This document shows, one piece after another, positions 34,797-46,292 of a stretch of DNA of 64,000 bases (position 1 is the stretch's first letter; every line of letters starts with the position of its first letter). A program made the translations under genes and the position numbers. Source of the DNA: Beta vulgaris subsp. vulgaris. Taxonomy: Eukaryota > Streptophyta > Magnoliopsida > Caryophyllales > Amaranthaceae. A model generated the notes under the pieces. The model made no database searches. It worked only from the letters and a program-made list of their open reading frames with translations, and was not told where the DNA came from. The stretch spans positions 27,265,058 through 27,329,057 of the forward strand of contig NC_079209.1 in the NCBI RefSeq assembly GCF_026745355.1, written 5' to 3'.

Positions 34797-35480
34797 CTAT
34801 GTAATGGCAAACAAAGCATATTTTTCATACTATTCTATTGGTAATTCTGGTAATCTTATCCAAACGGAGATATTAGGAAAGTATTAGTAGAAGATCGAAA
34901 ATTTGGCTTCCAGCTCGTAAGCATCAAATAATGGTTTAAGATAAACCATGGTCCTCCAAATAAAGCTTTTTCGACGTCATCCAGTAATGAGAACTTGAAA
35001 AAGTAGACATTATGCCCCATATCTATCACTTCTAATCCTCCTTTTGGATTCCACATTCTTCGAACCCTCTGGGCCATGAAATCTGACCTCACTCAAATTC
35101 TAAGGCATTTGCCTATTAGTGTCAGTTGCCATGGTTCTCTTATGTTCCTCCTTAGAGAAACTTACAACCTTATCATCAGCAGATTTAATGCGTTCTACCT
35201 CATCCTCCCATTCTATAGAAGTTGACATTAATTTTCTCGCTTCTGAGAACGATTGGGGGGAACCCGCCAATATTTCACGAAACAATGGTTTTATATTTTT
35301 ATTGGTATTATTCATTTTTTTCCTGGTCCTTCCCATTGGATGGGTTTTTATCTAGTTTTATTTCCATATTGATTGATCAAGATATTAATAAAGATGATTG
35401 ATTAACCATTCCCCTTTCACTTGTCACCTGATGTTGCTGATCCATATTAACCTTTATTGCACCCCCCCTCTTGATGTAAT

Positions 35481-36019
35481 GGTCCAAGATCCAACTCCTG
35501 CAACATACTTCTAATCTACACTATAAATTCAGAAAGAAGAACATACTTGATTAACGAAAGAAACTTAGAAGAACATGCAATTCGGAAAGATAACCCACTA
35601 ATCCTAAAAAGGAAATTAATCTATGGACTTTCTTTTCTAAAACATTCACTCCCAGGTTCCTACATATGATACATGCAAGAAAATACTCCTAATTATGAAA
35701 GTTATAGAGAGAGAAAGTTTTTCTGTTGGTCATTTATGTTTTATTTCATAGTTGTTTAGCAAGGTTTATATGAATAATATACCAAGTTTGAAGGCCTTCA
35801 CCATGGAGGAATTATATGAAGTTCAAAATAAGTTGGCAAGCTATATTTGTGAAGATTGCTTATGATACATTTTGGGAGGATTTTGCGATATAATTTGCTA
35901 GATCTAGTTTGAATTTTCGTTTCCTATATAGTTTTTAGCTAATATGTTGGTATTTTGTCAATTCTATGTCACTTTTTACATTATTAATATATTTAAAGTT
36001 ACTTAGGTTAAAAAACTTA
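35481..36019. other. No recognised gene
   Basis: Sequence between LINE-B and the CACTA-4 fragment. A 31-residue open frame at 35770-35865 (MNNIPSLKAFTMEELYEVQN...) has a plausible composition but no recognised family or splice context. Confidence 0.4.
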
Positions 36020-36486
36020 TCATATTCTACAATTCGTTATTTTTTTTAGGTCTTGGGCTGCTGGGGGCTGCTGGGGGCTGCCACGACAGGGTGTTGGGCT
36101 AGGGGGCTGGCAAGGTGGGGGAAAGCCAACAGGGGGTGCTGGGCTAGAGGGTTGCTGGCAGGGGTGGGGTGCTGGGGTGGGGGTTGTAGGGCACCAGGTG
36201 AGAATTGAATTGGAGCAGATTTTTTTCAACAAAAAACTGAACTCAAAGGGTTTTGGTTTTGGGCTTAAACCGCAGCCCTTCCTTGTAAAAAGGGCTGCGA
36301 TTTTGGGCCTAAATCGCATCCCTTTTCACTAGGAAGGGTTGCGGTTTAGGCCCAAAATCGCAACCCTTTGTTGTGAAGGGTTGCGGTTAAAAATAGCAGC
36401 CCTTCCTTTTTGCCAAGGGTTAGGGGCCACAAAATGCAGCCCTTAGGGCTACTTTGATCGCAACCCTTGACGTTTTTCCATTAGTG
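36020..36486. mobile_element. CACTA-4, fragment of the GGGCTGCG family
   Basis: The right end read inward is CACTAATGGAAAAACG, followed by the same GGGCTGCGGTTT/AAACCGCAGCCC arrays (about 36250-36470) that mark CACTA-2 and CACTA-3. I found no left end; sequence left of about 36030 is unrelated. A GC-rich CTGGGGGCTG block at 36055-36190 may be part of its core. It is probably a truncated copy. Confidence 0.7.
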
Positions 36487-38009
36487 ATAGCTTTAGTATT
36501 CTAATAATTTTTTAGAGAAGCCATTTCTCGTAATATCACCCTATGCTCTCACGGAATGCACATGAATCAATGGTAAGAATCACTCTTCGCACATCCTTCT
36601 TAGTTCTGCCAATGATCAAAAAACTAGGGAGGAGATTGTGCTTCTTTCCTTTTTATGAACTGATCAATCAAGGATTTATTATGCAAATCAATTAACAATT
36701 GATTTGTTGATTGTCAACCAATTCCATAAATTACATGATTTTAGTGATAATTTTCAAATCTAATATTGAAAGATATATTTTCACAAAAGACTATTGGGTA
36801 TGTGATAATATTAGTTTTATACTAAGTAATCATATTATAGTTTAGGTGTGACCTTATGGACCAATATAGTTTAGTAGTTAATATGAATCATTAATTAATA
36901 TTACAAGTCAAGATTAGCTTTCAGCAAAGCATCATGACTATCCAAACTATATTGGTTATAATTAATAATTTATAACATGATTATTCATTGAGTTATGCAC
37001 TTGATCGTAGGACATACTCCAATATAATCGTCTCCTCAACTATTCCCAAATCACCCATACACAAGCTTTGGAGATCTAGAATAGGGATGGATGAGCGTTG
37101 CACCAAAGTCTGGCAAAAGAGAAACCACAAATTATATTGATCACGTCAAAATAAATATATTTGTGGAAGCTTTCTAGACGCCTAACTCAACGAGTCGCTG
37201 ACGGATCGACACACTCCATATAAATCCTTTGTAATAGAGCCACAACATACATCATGGTAGGATGTCGATCCTATTGTGGTACCCGATTTTAAAAATGTCT
37301 TAATTAATAATTTGAATCCCACATAAGTCTCTCATTGGACTATGGTTTTTTATTGAAAACTTAAAGTCGGCACTCTATTAATATCTAAATACAAAGAGAT
37401 GTATTTAATAAATAAGTTCAAAATCGATTCAAATTGATATTATTTGGAAGTGATTTATTTATTTTTACGTGGTTGGAATTCTAATGATGTATACTTAATT
37501 TTTCCTTCTTTTAGTTTCGGGTAAAAATATTTTCAATTTGAGCTATGAACTGCGAACAAGCTAAGATGGCAACAATTTTGTATGAATTTTAATTAACTAA
37601 AGAGAAATATTTTTTCAGAAATTACAAATCCCAATTGCCACAAATATCTTGAACTTGGTAGAAAATATATTACATCTTATGAACTATTTACATAATATAA
37701 ACGAAAAATGAAATAACATTCGATCTGATCACATTAATTATATTACAAAAACACTTCTTTATGAAATGTACATTTTTGGTGATTAATAATAACTTCATTA
37801 CGAGAAACATATTTCTTATTACTAATTACATATTTCATAAGAATTTCCCCAATAGGGTTGACTATCTAGATGCGGGTGATTTATAAGTCCGGAATCCATT
37901 GAGATTTCCTCATACATAAATCACTTCAAAGTTTAAAAGAAATCAGAAGAGGAAACAAAGTAGATAGTAAGTGATTAAAAAAGTAATTACAAAAACTAAA
38001 AGGAACAAG
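36487..38009. other. AT-rich DNA, no gene recognised
   Basis: About 1.5 kb without readable coding or terminal motifs. Confidence 0.5.
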
Positions 38010-39490
38010 CACTAGTATAAAAGGTCGATTTACGTCGGACCCTGGACCCTTATTTGCGCCGGACCTGGGTCCGACGGCACAGGGTTCGGCGCAGATGACC
38101 TAAAATTGATCTGCGTCGTAAGCGAAAACGACGCAGTTTGTTAAGCTATTGCGTCGCACGTTGTATATGGTGCGACGCAGATGGCTCTACATAGGCCAAC
38201 AAAGAAGCCTCATTTGCGTCGCACATAGCCCATGGTGCGACGCAAATCATGCATCTGCGTCGCACATACATCAACATGCGATGCAGATGAACACAACAGC
38301 CCAGCAAGTCAGACCCATTTGTGTCGCACTTTGTCTTACATCCGACGCAAATGGGGGTAATTTTTGTTAAAAAAATAATAATTCACGCACACATCTGAAT
38401 CTACCCAAAATTAATCCTAAAAATGACAAAACGCATACATAATTAAACAGAAATTCGCAAATGGAAGGCAGAAGAATAAAGCATAACAATGAAACATAAA
38501 TAGTTACTTTACAATGGAGAACTTCCTTCGCTAAAAACGAAATTCAGCAAAACTAATAAAGGATAAAGCCCAGCAAGATCCGAAGTGTGAATACAAATTT
38601 GAATCAACTTTCTTCGCTAAAAACGGAATTCAACAAAACTAATAAAAACTGAAAAACAAAATCAACAAAAGCAATCAACCATAATCTATACAAAATTAAA
38701 AAATAAAAAAACCAAATTAAAAACTTAAATATTCAGATCTAACATACTGAAAACGAAACAAAAAAAAATGAACCTAAAAAAACAAAACCTGATCTAACAT
38801 ACAAGAATGAAATTGCACTAAATATATTTTAAAAAAAACCTAAATAACAAAAATCAGAGCGAACTTCGTTCTTTCTTCAAATCTCGTTCTTCTTGAATTT
38901 TCGTTCTTAATTGAGAAAACAGTAGCGAGAAAATCGCCCTTCAATTTGGGGAAAAATCGATGAAAAATACCATGTTAGCAGCGAGGAATTCGGACTCTTT
39001 GGGGGAAAAAAGGACGAAAAATCGTCGTTGTTGTGTTGTCGGGTCTTCGATGCTGAAGATTCGCTCGCCGGAAATGGTGTTGCCGTTGTTGGTGAAGAAG
39101 AAGATGGTCGATTTGAAGAGAAACCAGAGAGATGATGATGAGAGTTGATGCGAGGAATTACGGTTGAGTGAGGGAGAGGAAAGAGAGATAGAGAGAGAGA
39201 GAAAGAGATGATGAAACGGCTGAAGTTGATGTGAGGAATTAGGGTTGAGGGAAAGGGAGAGGGAGAGATGATGAAACGGCTGAAGTTGATGTGAGGAATT
39301 AAGGTTGAGTGAGGGGGAGAGAGAGGGAGAGGGGAGAGGGGAGAGAAAGAGAGAAATAGGAGAATAGATTGACGTGGCGTGGCCTCGTGGTTTTTGAAAT
39401 AAAAAGGAAGTGGGCCTCGTGGCCTTGGTATCTGCGTCACACCGTTTTTGCAATGCACCTAAGGCACGTGCGACGCACTGTTTGTGTGAG
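38010..39490. mobile_element. CACTA-B2, same family as CACTA-B1, right end missing
   Basis: The left end CACTAGTATAAAAGGTCG and the following GTCGGACCCTGGACCCTTA closely match the inverted right end of CACTA-B1, so the two copies lie in opposite orientation. TTGCGTCGCAC-type arrays follow (38085-38350) and recur near 39430-39480. No inverted terminal CACTAGTA is found after 39480, so the right end is lost and no target duplication can be assigned. The core is CT-rich on the minus strand, again leader-like, and contains a 60-bp tandem duplication. Confidence 0.8.
39205..39310. repeat. 60-bp tandem duplication in CACTA-B2
   Basis: The block containing GATGATGAAACGGCTGAAGT recurs exactly 60 bp later and almost unchanged. 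A partial third copy of the GAGGAATTA-GGTTGAG part lies near 39145-39175. Confidence 0.85.
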
Positions 39491-39559
39491 TATAATTTTG
39501 AAGTTTAAACAACTTTGGTGAAGGTGGATTTATTTACTTATCTTGGATGATTGTACATA

Positions 39560-39899
39560 ATAGTTGCTCATTTGAAGGTCACCCTATTTTCGGTACATTG
39601 TGTTGCTTGCTTTTATTTTTCCCTCGCTGCTCATTGTCCTGACCCTAGAAAGACTTGGATTGGTTTATCATTTCCCAACTTTGAGACTGCAAATATGTGG
39701 CTTATGTATGCATGTGACATCAATTTAATGGTCAATAACCACTCTCCCAATTGTTGGTTATGGTGATTTGCACCCTGCTAATATTAGAGAGATGGTCTTT
39801 AACATCTTCTTTATGCTCTTCATGTTTGGACTGACTGCATATTTGATAGGAAATATGACAGACTTGGTAGTTCACAGGACTAGCAAAACTATAAACTTT
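39560..39899 (+). pseudogene. Shaker-type K+ channel (AKT/KAT-like) pore exon, pseudogene
   Basis: Translation gives VTLFSVHCVACFYFSLAAHC, then PDPRKTWIGLSFPNFETANM, then a 1-bp frameshift near 39726. The other frame continues [20 protein letters not shown], then [33 protein letters not shown]. This is the S5-pore-S6 segment of plant voltage-gated inward K+ channels, with the GYGD selectivity filter intact. A GTAAGTATG donor follows at once, so it is one exon. I found no neighbouring exons within several kb in either direction, neither the S1-S4 sensor nor the cyclic-nucleotide-binding domain. It is therefore an isolated gene fragment, broken by the frameshift, lying just beyond the truncated end of CACTA-B2. 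Confidence 0.85.
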
Positions 39900-39905
39900 G
39901 TAAGT

Positions 39906-42049
39906 ATGCACTTTCCTATCTCATTTTCTCTGTGTTCTTGCTTAAATTAGTTGTGATTTTTCACTTCATTAATTATAAAAACTACTTCCATAAACTTAGA
40001 TCAAGCACTTTACATAATGAATTGAGGTTAAAATGATGTATACAGTCTACAAATTCTCATTGCACTGCTAGTAAATTGCGCTGCTGACTTGTCTTTTTTT
40101 TTTTTTTTGTGGGATTAATCATGGAGGAACACAAGACAAGCTACTTCGAATTTTTTCACTGCTTAGTCATGAAATATTCTTAGATCCCTGCACCACCAAA
40201 GAGAACAAATATCAGTAATACAATTTGGATCTCTCTATTAAATTTATGTGTTTAGATTGTTTTTTTGGGAGGGTAACGAATGAAAAAAGGGTAGGAGAGG
40301 GGTGTTATCCTGTTAGGAAGATTGGTTTGTGCTAACTTTAAGGTCCTAAATGTGTTTTCTTTATGATTATTCAGGGCTGTACAATTTTTGCATTTACTTC
40401 TTGCTGTTATTTTTGTTGGTCACTTATTATGTGGTTTTGGGATTTCTGCTTTTAAATTTAACCGGATGGATCTCTAAGAACAGAACACTTGTCTTATTTG
40501 AACTGCAGAGTAAATATTGTCTTCATTCTGCAACACGTATGGATCCCAAAGTAGTTGATATATTACGATCTTTCTCCAATCTATAAATGAATGCAAATTG
40601 CATAAGTGAGTTCAGAGGTGTGGAAGTGAAGCTTCCATACTCATTACAACGAGAATATGTCTTACGTATATCATGTGGACTTTATACATCTAATAATATA
40701 TGAACGATATATAAGTGAAAAATTTATATACTCAGTACTAATACTATACTCCCTCTCAAAAAGTTGAATTAGTATATTTACATATGCTCACAACTACACA
40801 TATAAATACAAATGCTACAACTTACTCAATATCACAACAACAATAAGGTGAACTTCAGTAAATTTGAGTAGTAAAATATGTAACCTTTATGGCATGTTAC
40901 CAATGAACTGATATCAATGAGTTAGCACCACAGACTACAAAATTAATCTTCAACATCTCAAAAGGCCAGTATCAGGGACTAGGAGGCTCTAAATTTATAT
41001 AATGCCAAACGATAGTATAAAATTAGGGCATTTGTAAAGGAAATTGGAAGATAAGATAATCGCGGTGTAAATGAAACGACAGTATAAAACTAGCTCTCAA
41101 TCACAGATCAAACAACAATCGCGATGTGATGGCACGAGCAATTGCATCGAGATTATACTCCAACTGGCATCTATTAAAGATTATCACCATGCCAATTAGC
41201 ATTGTAGAATAATCAACAGTTACTAAGCAAATTAAATTTACCCAAAAGACAAAAAGTCAAAAAAATCCAACCAAGATTAAAAACATCAGCAGAGAAGCAG
41301 AAATGCAGAATAGTGCATACTTCTTCCAAAATGAAAAACCCAACAAACAGTAATGTATATATTTCTAATTCCTGATTATGTTCATGATAACAACAAGGTT
41401 ATAAACATTATACCTAAATGAAAAAAAACCAGTAAGTTATGAATAGCAAGAAGAAAATAATAGAAAAAATTCATTCAGGCATTTTAACAAACACATTGTA
41501 GGCAACTAAAACTGAGAAGAGAAGCAATATAATAGCAGAAAAGCTTGCTTACCAAACATAAATAGGTAGCTCCAATTTCCTTTACAAGTGCCCTAATTTT
41601 ATACTTTTTCGAAAATCTCTTTTCTTCCCGAAAGAATCACAAATTGACAAAAAGAATCACAAATTCCAGAAGAATTGACGTAAAGAACTGACGAATTGAA
41701 TCACAAATTAACGAATTGAACAATGTGAGAGCCCTGATTATGAATTTTACGAAAGCAAAGGTGGAATTTTGATGGAAGAATTTGGATTATGGGGAGTGGT
41801 GGTTGTAGGGATGGTGTGCGACTTAAGCTATGACATTGTTCAAGAAGCTATGGCGCAGTTCTGGTTTTTTTTTTTTTTTTGTTTCTTTTGACAGGTATTA
41901 ACCACGATCATATAGGTAGAATAATATGAGATGTAGTTTTTTTTCTATTGTATTTGTTGCATAATTTTAGAATTAAATAGATTTATATATATAACTTATA
42001 CTACATTACTATTATTTGAAAAGATATAAAATTTTAAAATTATTATTTT
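39906..42049. other. No recognised gene
   Basis: Contains only short stop-bounded frames and poly(T) runs (about 40090-40106 and 41864-41880). The segment 41560-41860 resembles a gene leader or promoter on the minus strand in composition only. Confidence 0.4.
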
Positions 42050-42346
42050 TAGGAAACCGGTTCAACTTAGAAGTAGTCTCCTAAATCTTCACAAGAAGAA
42101 TATATACGTATAATAATGTATTATGTTGAAAAAAAAAATTTAATTAAAAAAATATTATATCAAGGAAACCAGTTTTACTTGGAAGCAGTCTCTTATTTCA
42201 CAACAATTTTTTTTATTAGTCAAATACTTAAACATAAGAAATTGGTTTTAGATAATCAACGGTTTTCTAAATTTAAGAAATGGGTTTGGAACCTCAACCG
42301 TTCTCCTACAAGTAGTCTCTTTGGCCGTTTTTGTATACTCAAACAT
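42050..42346. mobile_element. CACTA-C subterminal region, terminus lost
   Basis: Three successive blocks of the type AGGAAACCGGTT followed by AAGTAGTCTCCT occur here, ending at GGCCGTTTTTGTA. That end resembles the inverse of CACTACTACAAAAAAGGC, the terminus seen at 42931, but the last bases are missing. The same GAGACCGGTT-type motif fills 42931-43210, so both belong to one family. Confidence 0.45.
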
Positions 42347-42349
42347 ATA

Positions 42350-42894
42350 ACCCAGGATCTTTGCATAAATTAACATGAATCTAATAAGAGTATATCGAAT
42401 AATACCTCTTCATGCGTGAATTACTCTTACACCACAAGCCTTCTACTGGAGATCCATTAGAACGTTCAACGTCGTTCCTCTAATGTTGGTCCACGAACAA
42501 CCCTTGGATCACCACGTATGCTAATATAGAAGAGAGTAAAATTCTCTTTCTTTTAAGGTGTATGGCAATCTAATGGGAAGCTGAAGAGTAGGGAGAAAAA
42601 ACTGATTTTTCTCTCTAGGAAATGTAATGTGAGTTTACTCACTTTGTAACCCCCATATTGCTATATAAGGTGCTTACAAAGGAGGTGCTTCATGAGGCTT
42701 TATTTGCCTCATAATGTAATACATATTATGAGCCTAATAAACTCGTAGTTAAGTTACATTTCACTCCACCCATCTGAAAACTGTCCAACCCATTTCACAA
42801 ATGGATTCGGGTAATATCCAAGTGTTGTCACATTGTGTGACCTCATACGACCCAATATATATTAGTAGTTGGCCCTATTTATATTATTCCAACA
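42350..42894 (-). repeat. Probable copia LTR, minus strand
   Basis: On the minus strand the segment opens TGTTGGAATAATATAAATAG, a common start for copia LTRs, and contains a CCTTATATAGC TATA-like word. It separates the two CACTA-C subterminal blocks. The other end and target duplication could not be fixed; 42350 is approximate. It is probably a solo LTR or fragment. Confidence 0.4.
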
Positions 42895-42930
42895 AACCGT
42901 AATTAGCTTCGAGCAAAACGTTGCACTCAC

Positions 42931-43210
42931 CACTACTACAAAAAAGGCTTAGGAAATCGGTTGAAAATGGCCTAGGAAACTGGACTATAACTCATCTCAA
43001 TCTCATAGGTGTCCTAGGCTAAGAGACCGGTTATAATCCCTGGTTTCCTTGTTTATTTAGGAGACCAGTTGACAGGTAAAACCAGTCTCTTAGATAAGTA
43101 TATATATAATATATAAAGAGGTTAAGAGACCATTTAACATTAAAAACCGGTCTCCTTGCCTTACCCTTTGAAACCATTTGTTGACCACAACCGGTTTCTT
43201 AGGTTTAGTA
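42931..43210. mobile_element. CACTA-C left terminus with subterminal repeats
   Basis: CACTACTACAAAAAAGG is a classical plant CACTA terminus. It is followed by repeated AGGAAACTGG, AGAGACCGGTT and AACCGGTCTC words in both orientations up to about 43200. An exon-like relic lies inside at 43544. I found no inverted right terminus before the copia elements at 46.3 kb, so the extent of the element is unknown. Confidence 0.7.
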
Positions 43211-43543
43211 AAATGTTACAATACATACATTATCCTGCATTTGTGGCTCTTCGTATATACGGTTTTTTTTTCTAATAAACCAAATTTTTTTTTGACAGGT
43301 TTGTATAACAATTTATAAATAGCCACAACAATATTATTAAATAGAAATTCTTGCTTCCTTTATTCATCATGTCAAAAATAATATTTGCTACATTTAATTT
43401 ATATACAAAATCAATTTTATTCAAAACATCAATTTCTTCTAATAATGTCTTAAACTAAAATTTCTATAATCTAATGCTAGCTACTAAAACTAAAATTCTA
43501 AAATAATTAAATAATATGTACAATTCAAACTTCACCGTCGTCT

Positions 43544-43648
43544 TCAATCTCCATCGTCTTGTGTTTGATTGTTTAAATAATCCACCCACATATCTCTTAA
43601 CTCGTCAATCATCTCTTGGGAATAAGTGCTAGGAATCCCTGGAAAGTA
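43544..43648 (-). pseudogene. Possible last exon of a CACTA-C-borne gene
   Basis: On the minus strand, TTTTGTAG precedes an open stretch reading FPGIPSTYSQEMIDELRDMW and then VDYLNNQTQDDGD, ending TGA. The acceptor, the 35-residue open frame, the acidic tail and its place inside a CACTA terminus suggest the final exon of the element's own gene. I do not recognise the family with certainty, and the upstream exons were not found in the stop-rich DNA to the right. Confidence 0.35.
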
Positions 43649-46292
43649 CTACAAAATAATTTCTGATAATTATAATTAGAATGAGTATAAATATGTATTT
43701 TATTAGTATGAACATTAAGTAGGAGAAAGCATTATAGTAGTTCAAGGAAAAAAAAAAAAAAAGCTAACTGTAATTCACTAAAGCAGCAACACCAAGCAAA
43801 AGAAAGAAGAAAGATAGAATTTGGATTTTGGAGATGTAAATTAAGTTAAACAGATAAGCAACATCTTAGGTATCCTTTACTGACAAATTTCGGAAACCTC
43901 GATTCAGAAGGCTGGCAGTTCACCAACTACGAAGAAATGGTGATCTCATCAATTGTAAAATCAAACAAGCAAGGGGAGACATAACATAAAACGAGCACGA
44001 AAAAAACTACTTCTAAGAGCTACAACGGTCTCCTTATAATACATATATTGAGGTCCCAGTTTCAGAGAGAATCATCATCTCTGTTTTAAGTGACAGACGT
44101 ATGATCATTTTTATAATGCATCATTGTCTGTTATGACTCCCTATAGACCAATATACTAAAAAGGCTATATTATGTCCAATGTATATATTTTATCTAGAAT
44201 ATCCACAAAATCCAGCAGAATGTACAATATACCATTCTTAGCTCGTAGAGCTCACATGTAACGAAAAAGCTAGGGTCATTTCGACCAAAAAGACAAACAA
44301 AAGTAGATGTCATTCACGTTTACATTCCACAAAATCATCCACCAAAACTAGGAGCTCGTAAAGATACCATGTAAAGGCACATATAGCTGAATGAGCATCA
44401 GCTTATTACAAGACAAAAAAAGATATAAAGTATGTCACTAAACAATTGTGGTTACTTGGACTGAAACTTTTTGGTGCCTAAGCTATTTGCCACTTAAATT
44501 TCTGTATTTACTCTCTGCTTCTGTCTCTTACTAAGGGTCTAACGTTGAAGTTATTTGTGTTCATAAGATTTTTGATGAAGTATTCTTATGGAATGGAAAA
44601 CGTGTATGGCTAAGACTTCACTGTAATTGCTTATTAGTGGATACTTGTATAGAACTATAGAAGTGCAAAAGTAAGCCAGCAATTGACACTATTGAATGTT
44701 ATTCATCAATTCAAACTATATGGACATATCGCAATTAGGTACTCTACTCCCATTTTCCATCTAAATATTTCCAAAAGATTTTACCTGAATTTGCTTATTT
44801 TACAACAGCAAATTACTTCCTCAAATGCCAAATATTTTCGTTGATTCACTGTGTATAAAAATGGAAATTGGAAAGTAGGATATTTGAGAATAAAAATCAA
44901 TTATATCATGAGTTCTGCTAAAACTTCATGTTGTCTATTATTTATAATTCAGGTATCTATCTAATTGCTACTACTTCATGCGGCCCATATATAACTCAGC
45001 TGTCAATCTAATTACTATACTTCATGCTCATTTTCCTTGCTTTTGCAACACACTTCCAAGAGCATTTCAGGTACAGAATGAAGACATACTCGACATATTC
45101 ACACATACACTGCAGTACCAAGTGTACTGATAAAAGGCTCCTACAATCTTAGCTAGTTCTCATGGCATATAGCTCAAAAGGAAACAAAATCAACTCTCGA
45201 TTTACAGCTACTTGTATCCTTGATATAAAGAAATTTAAACAAATCCTAAATCATAATATACATACATAATTAACATCCTATTACAATCAAAAACCTATAT
45301 TTATGAGTTTGGTTACACCTTAAGGAAACATTGGAAACAAAAATGTATACAAGAGTCAAAAAGTCGTCAATAAAGGTATATACAATAGGGTTTTTATAAA
45401 CCCGAGAAAGACGCTAAAGCTCTTTTATGACCATCCATTCACCCCATTTATATATCACATTTACTATAATTGCATGGAGAACTGTAGACAAAGATAGCAA
45501 CAGTATCCATAGATAAGCAATTACAGTGACTATATCATAAGCAGCTCTGTTAATCAATGATCAAATCATTAAAAGAAAGTGATTTGTAAACTGGCCATGA
45601 ACGGAGTAGTAGATTGGTGTGAGCTATGCAAAATATTTGAAGACTTAATTGAAGAGCATATATTACTTTTCATGGTTAATTTGAAAGATAAGGTTAAAGC
45701 TCACAAGTTACATGAACTGGAGATACATAAACCTTATGTTCATGGACCGAGAAGCAAATCTTTACACATTTTCTCCAACATTAATAAGTGGCCAGGATAT
45801 ATGGCAACTATGCTAGCAGCCAGTAAATAAGATTGAATCATACATATTGATACATATTCTTGGACAATCCTATGCTTTCTTTTATTAACTCAAAAACATT
45901 CCCCCCGGCATCAAGATAGAGAACACTAACTCAACCTGGAAATCTAAGTGTTTTATAGACAGATTTTAGTGTGTATTAGTGAAATATTATAGAACCTTAA
46001 GAAAGAATATTTCCAACAATTGAATTTACCTCCGTTAATGCTTAACAATCCGAACACAGTTTTGCACGCCTTCACTCCATCGGTATTTCAGTTCCGTTGT
46101 AATCACTTACCGTCATTGAAATACTGAGGGGGTCAGCTATGTAAAGGACTAAAGAGGGTGTAATGTATGAAATTGAAATGAAAAGCATCTTAGGTCTTCA
46201 AGATTTCTCTTCTTTCTACTCCGGGTTATCTACAAAAAAGGCATATCCAGTCTTCATTCTAACAAATTGGAATCACAGTCATGAAGTATATG
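43649..46292. other. No recognised gene
   Basis: About 2.6 kb of AT-rich sequence, possibly the interior of CACTA-C and the decayed 3' end of copia-1. An 83-codon plus frame at 45579-45830 has no recognised family. GGGGGGAATGTTTTTGAG (minus strand, about 45887-45905) looks like a copia polypurine tract with an LTR start, but I could not pair it with another LTR. Confidence 0.4.

Larger units (their letters stand above)
30839..35336 (-). pseudogene. LINE-B ORF1, interrupted by two insertions
   Basis: Starts MGRTRKKMNNTNKNIKPLF at 35336. The DUF4283 domain follows at 34856-35092 (MRSDFMAQRVRRMWNPKGG, VYFFKFSLLDDVEKALFGG, PWFILNHYLMLTSWKPNF). After removal of the solo LTR it continues SVWIRLPELPIE and then KAGKPIKVDYNTD. 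The zinc knuckle CFACEKIGHLKDKC is at about 32210-32260, with CACTA-3 inserted a few codons upstream of it. The tail (30839-31567) is polar and proline-rich. Single frameshifts occur near 35095 and in the tail. Confidence 0.8.
27367..35480 (-). mobile_element. LINE-B, older L1-type element, split twice
   Basis: A minus-strand LINE with ORF1 codons from 35336 and the ORF2 zinc-binding domain ending near 27431. It is interrupted by CACTA-3 (32266-33545) and a solo LTR (33699-34796). Removing both rejoins the DUF4283 and zinc-knuckle reading. No poly(A) tail or target duplication was found; the left end abuts the 160-bp tandem repeat. Stops and frameshifts are far more frequent than in LINE-A, so it is older. 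Confidence 0.85.

Noticed and set aside
35519..35535. CACTATAAATTCAG as a left end for CACTA-4
   Set aside because: It lacks the GTGGAAAAA part of the family cap and is not followed by GGGCTGCG repeats.
35770..35865. 31-residue small ORF (MNNIPSLKAFTMEELYEVQN...)
   Set aside because: Plausible composition but nothing else supports translation, so it is mentioned only within the gap entry.
36020..36319. Pro-rich minus-strand frame of 99 codons
   Set aside because: It spans the GC-rich part of the CACTA-4 fragment and its subterminal repeats; composition alone keeps it open.
38907..39458. 183-codon and 170-codon Ser/Pro-rich minus-strand frames
   Set aside because: Low-complexity CT-rich CACTA-B2 core with a 60-bp duplication, open in two frames at once; behaves as leader-like DNA rather than a protein.
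45579..45830. 83-codon plus-strand frame
   Set aside because: No recognised family, no splice or element context, and a length expected by chance in this much sequence.
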